From assembly GCA_004151065.3 (NCBI GenBank), contig NWUY0300004886.1, positions 90,330-101,627 on the forward strand: a DNA stretch of 11,298 nt, given 5' to 3'. The position numbers and the translations under genes were made by a program. Below, one piece after another: positions 8,231 through 11,298 of this stretch. Origin of the DNA: Larix sibirica (lineage: Eukaryota; Streptophyta; Pinopsida; Pinales; Pinaceae). The notes beneath the pieces were generated by a model that saw only the letters and a list, made by a program, of their open reading frames with translations, ran no database searches and was not told the DNA's origin. Within the stretch, counting starts at the first letter, position 1; each line of letters starts with the position of its first letter.

Positions 8231-10075
8231 ACATTATAGTGAAAATTGAAATCAAATTACCAATGATAGTTGATCTGGAACATTGGGGTAGAGATCAACA
8301 ACTAATTAGACTAAAGAATGAGTCTTGATTTGAAATCATAAACTATAGAAACTCCCAATCCTAGTGAGGATGAGTGGAATGGGTTCCAAAATGAAAAGTT
8401 TGCTAACTAGGAAAACCCATTGGAGGAAGAATTCAATCGTCAAATAAGTGCGAAATCATAATTCATAAAGGTGAAGCAACTCATATGAATGGGGTGGAAC
8501 CTATGGAAAAAATGGGTGGAAAGAGGTTCAAATTCCATGTGACAATGGGAGATCATGATCCTATTTGTTGGTTTAAGAAATAGACCTAACCAAAATGATG
8601 ATGGTTGTGAGATTAACCCAAAGGTACCCTAAAATTCAATCAAAGGTCGAGCATTAATGAAACAACGTATGGGAATTTTTTTAGATCCTTTATGTGATAT
8701 AAAAGTCATGGATAGGTGTGTAACCTTGAATTTCTTAACAATATTTTTTGTTGTCAAAAATCTGAATGGTCTTTGATTCAGAACATTGGTCGAATCCAAT
8801 ATTCCAGCTGCAAGAGGTGCTAGTAGGGGGGCATCAAAGATATATTCCAGAGGATGGAGAGTCTGAGGGTGTGCTAGTAGAGAAATTAGACCCAAAAATA
8901 AAGTTTGGGGGGGGGACTGAGGTGGAGATGGTATTAAGGATTCTCTAAAGAAGTCACATTCTTTAAGATCGTGGTTGAAGAGGCTAGTGTGCGTTCACAC
9001 ATGGGGGATAAAGTGGCTCAATGATACCTAAGTGTGTAAGTACAACATCAATCTCCAAAACTAAGTCAAACAAAGGAACCATGTACTTGTTCTCAAAGGC
9101 AACAGATATTGCACAAATGATGGAGGTGTCACACAAGGAATTCATTAAGGAAATGGAATCAATGGTGAAATGGTCAAACCTTAGAAGGGAACTAATGGAG
9201 GGGATCCCATGTATTTTTTCAAGTATTTGTGGCCTCTAGGAAGTGTTCATCAAGAAGAAAATGGGTAAAGAGGCATGCAAAAAATGTTGAAAACCCATGC
9301 AAAGGGAAGAATAGGGTAGTTAATATAAAGAGGCACCCTTGGTGAGGGCAAGGAGATTGGGTAACAAAAAGTGCATGGAGAAAAATTAATGTATCTTCTT
9401 TTTTTCTTTCTTAAAAGGGGGCACTCCCACTAAAGTAAGGTAATATCAAAACATGAGTGTAAATATCTCTTCCACAAAAAACACAAAGTTGATTGTTGTA
9501 TTTTGGGCCAATTTTTTGTTGAAATTGGGAATTGTCACTTCCCCCATGAATGGAGTCATTGCTTCTAAAATCATTAGCATTTTCTCCAACATGGGAAACA
9601 TTTCCTCCCACCTATGGTCCCTAGTTCTCATGTTCTCTTTTGCTTACTCTAAATATGGTTGGTGGTTGGATATGAACTTAAAGTTTGGTTGGAGTTCACA
9701 CTTGGGACAATTTATGGAGAAGGAGATAAGAATAAGTTGTCAATTGGTGAAGGATAAGGGGTGGTACTAGGTTGACTTGGGGAGGAGAGAAACCAAACAA
9801 GTATCTCTATGGTCAAACTTGGAAGGTTTAACGTTGCCATGATGGTGGGACCAACAATTCCAAGTGGTGGAAAGAGAATAGGGATCCCTTGTGGAGGGCT
9901 CTTTAGATTTTTGTTCTCCAAAATATTGGAGATGATAGAGGAAGGTGCTACACAACTAGATAATGGTTTAGGTTGTGTAAGGGTGGTGAAAGCTAGGGGG
10001 GTGTCCAAGGAACCTGAATGGGAACCTAAGCTTATGTGGATCATATGTGGAAAAAAATGTCTCACTTAAAGATAT
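8231..10075. other. Unassigned G-rich block with short broken open stretches
   Basis: The plus strand is visibly richer in G than C here, including a run of nine G at 8907-8915. Open stretches of 50 to 117 codons occur on both strands (plus 8766-8948, 9021-9239, 9453-9770, 9809-10069; minus 8895-8629, 10065-9712), but they overlap one another on opposite strands and none shows a domain I can name. The plus-strand pieces near 8630-8760 and 8780-8865, such as PAARGASRGASKIYSRGW, follow each other without a shared frame. This could be a decayed transposon coding region. I assign no gene. Confidence 0.4.
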
Positions 10076-11149
10076 TAAATGATGAATGAGTATTATTTAC
10101 TAGGATTATGATTATCCAGTTTGTCAACTAATGTCTCACTATTAATATCTCAACAAATAGGTATATACCCAAAATAGTTTTCAAGGTTCCTTTAGTGTGT
10201 ATTTCCAACTATGCACAATAAGGTATCTTGAATTATGTCTTCAATGCTAATAAAATGGTTTTGTAAATAATATCTAAAATGGTGAATTCAAGGTTTCCAA
10301 TAGGGATTTATATGGATTTGAAAATGTACTCCTAAGAAACATTACGAAGGCCCAAGCAAACTAGAATATTGAAGGGACCTTCCAAATTATCATTCCTCTA
10401 GAGGTGAAACCCAAGTGGATGTATGAATAAGAAAATTTATATTGACACACATATAAGGTGATGAAATCCAAGGAGATGGTGCACTCTCTATATTAGGTAT
10501 CACTCACAATCCCCACAAGCATTCACCCACATGGAAAACCTAAGATGGGTCACTAAGCTACATCTTCATGAGAAGTGGTTGGGGGATATAGAATCACTTA
10601 TCAATCATGAGTGAAGTGTTATTAATAGAGCCCCACATATCATAGTATGATCTCATATCTAACATATATATTTCAATATGCTCCCCCCGGGTAAACCCTC
10701 ACTATTAAAGGACTTCTCTCCTCACCACTAGCAAACTTAGTTTCAAGTTTTGATGATTTTGGTTCATTTTTGGACGACCTGCCTCCAATATCTTAATATA
10801 CTCTAAATGCCAGTGTTGTTTAATGAATCTACTATCCTTGTGTTTGCTACAACCTCTCACAAATTGATGTTACTGTAGGGGTCATAAGCTAGAGAGTTTT
10901 GAGAACTTGTTCAATTAATAGATTAAATTAAGTGGTTAATTTTTAATTTGTTTTTCTTCATTTGGTAACACTTGTTTACAAAATGTGAATTGTGAGATTG
11001 TTGAACTTCAAAAATGCTAGAAAGGAAATGACAAAAATGAAAAAGTTCTCTGAAACAATTTAATGTATCTTCTCATGTTTATTTAACCTCCTAATCATGT
11101 ATAAATTATCAAGTAAACAGTGACAAAGCAACAAACATGATGTCAATTG
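10076..11149. other. Unassigned AT-rich stretch; possible LTR edge near 10681
   Basis: No gene is recognised. On the minus strand GGGTTTACCCGGGGGGAG ends at 10681, a polypurine-like run, and is preceded by a stop-free stretch of about 40 codons (roughly 10800-10680). It is followed within ~20 bp by TGTTAGATATGA, a possible LTR start. No matching LTR end, primer-binding site or second copy lies in the window, so this is only a hint of another minus-strand LTR element. Confidence 0.3.
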
Positions 11150-11298
11150 GGTATAGCTCAGGTGGTTGTGGGGAAAAGTTGTTGACTTGCTCACCAAGTT
11201 CAAATACCACTATGTGACATGTTTTCTCTTAGTGAGATGATTGTTAACGAGCCTAGATCCAAATCCTAGGCTCTATCAAGCGCCTAGAGGGATCAAAT
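11150..11298 (+). mobile_element. Possible tRNA-derived SINE, cut by the window end
   Basis: TAGCTCAGGTGGTT (11154-11167) is a near-perfect tRNA A box, and AGTTCAAATAC (11197-11207) fits 9 of 11 B-box positions, with normal ~30-bp spacing. GGGTATAGCTCAGGTGG resembles the heads of plant tRNA-derived SINEs. The anticodon and acceptor arms do not fold as a true tRNA, and non-tRNA sequence continues past the head, which favours a SINE over a tRNA gene. Its 3' end lies outside the window. Confidence 0.5.
11249..11273. repeat. Perfect 8-bp inverted repeat (hairpin)
   Basis: GAGCCTAG is followed by a 9-base spacer and CTAGGCTC, giving a fully paired 8-bp stem. It lies about 40 bp past the B box of the SINE-like head and may be a structural part of that element's body. 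Confidence 0.65.

Noticed and set aside
9712-10065. Minus-strand open stretch of 117 codons, Pro/Ser rich
   Set aside because: Composition follows from the antisense of G-rich DNA; no domain, and it overlaps an equally open plus-strand frame.
10056-10140. AATGTCTCACT repeated at 10056 and 10130
   Set aside because: Only 11 bp match and the flanks diverge; not enough to call a repeat.
11150-11225. Genuine tRNA gene
   Set aside because: A and B boxes are good, but no acceptor stem pairs and the anticodon arm does not fold.
1-11298. CRISPR array, bacterial operon or rRNA
   Set aside because: Repeats here are long, diverged and derived from PPR or LTR sequence; there are no regular spacers, ribosome-binding sites or rRNA motifs.

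Overview
The window looks like intergenic, transposon-rich DNA of a large plant genome, most likely a gymnosperm (conifer type). It is AT-rich, no intact protein gene is visible, and almost every recognisable reading frame is broken by stops and frameshifts. The conifer suggestion is inference: it rests on the flavour of the pentatricopeptide-repeat (PPR) remnant and of the Ty1/copia polyprotein.

Left end, 1-1080, minus strand: remains of a PLS-class PPR gene. The part read first (about 1080 down to 325) has become a tandem array of about five units of about 151 bp. Each unit encodes a shortened PPR module that joins the end of one repeat (LEQGKxIH) almost directly to the later 'HEALAFF..MQ..GVKPNS' part of the next. 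The part read last (about 325 down to 1) resembles a normal, uncondensed repeat, though badly decayed.

Centre, 1207 to about 6060, minus strand: a nearly complete, dead Ty1/copia LTR retrotransposon. Its parts in transcription order are a stump of the 5' LTR (5972 to about 6056), an initiator-tRNA-Met primer-binding site (5959-5971), gag with a damaged zinc knuckle, protease, integrase, a linker, reverse transcriptase, RNase H, a polypurine tract (1696-1710) and a full 489-bp 3' LTR (1207-1695). The protease, integrase and reverse-transcriptase active sites all carry visible substitutions, so the copy cannot be autonomous. The 3' LTR carries its own TATA box and a 12-bp minisatellite.

Right of the element: the truncated 5' LTR abuts a 195-bp direct tandem duplication (6056-6412). 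The remainder (6413-11298) has no identifiable gene. It holds two tRNA-like RNA polymerase III promoter heads that look like SINEs (about 7846 and about 11150), an isolated TATA-like site (7615), a long G-rich block with short unassigned open stretches (about 8590-10070), a possible LTR/polypurine boundary near 10681, and a perfect 8-bp hairpin at 11249-11273.

No operon-like or cooperating gene set is present. The most unusual feature is the condensed PPR array. I see no convincing new biological system.
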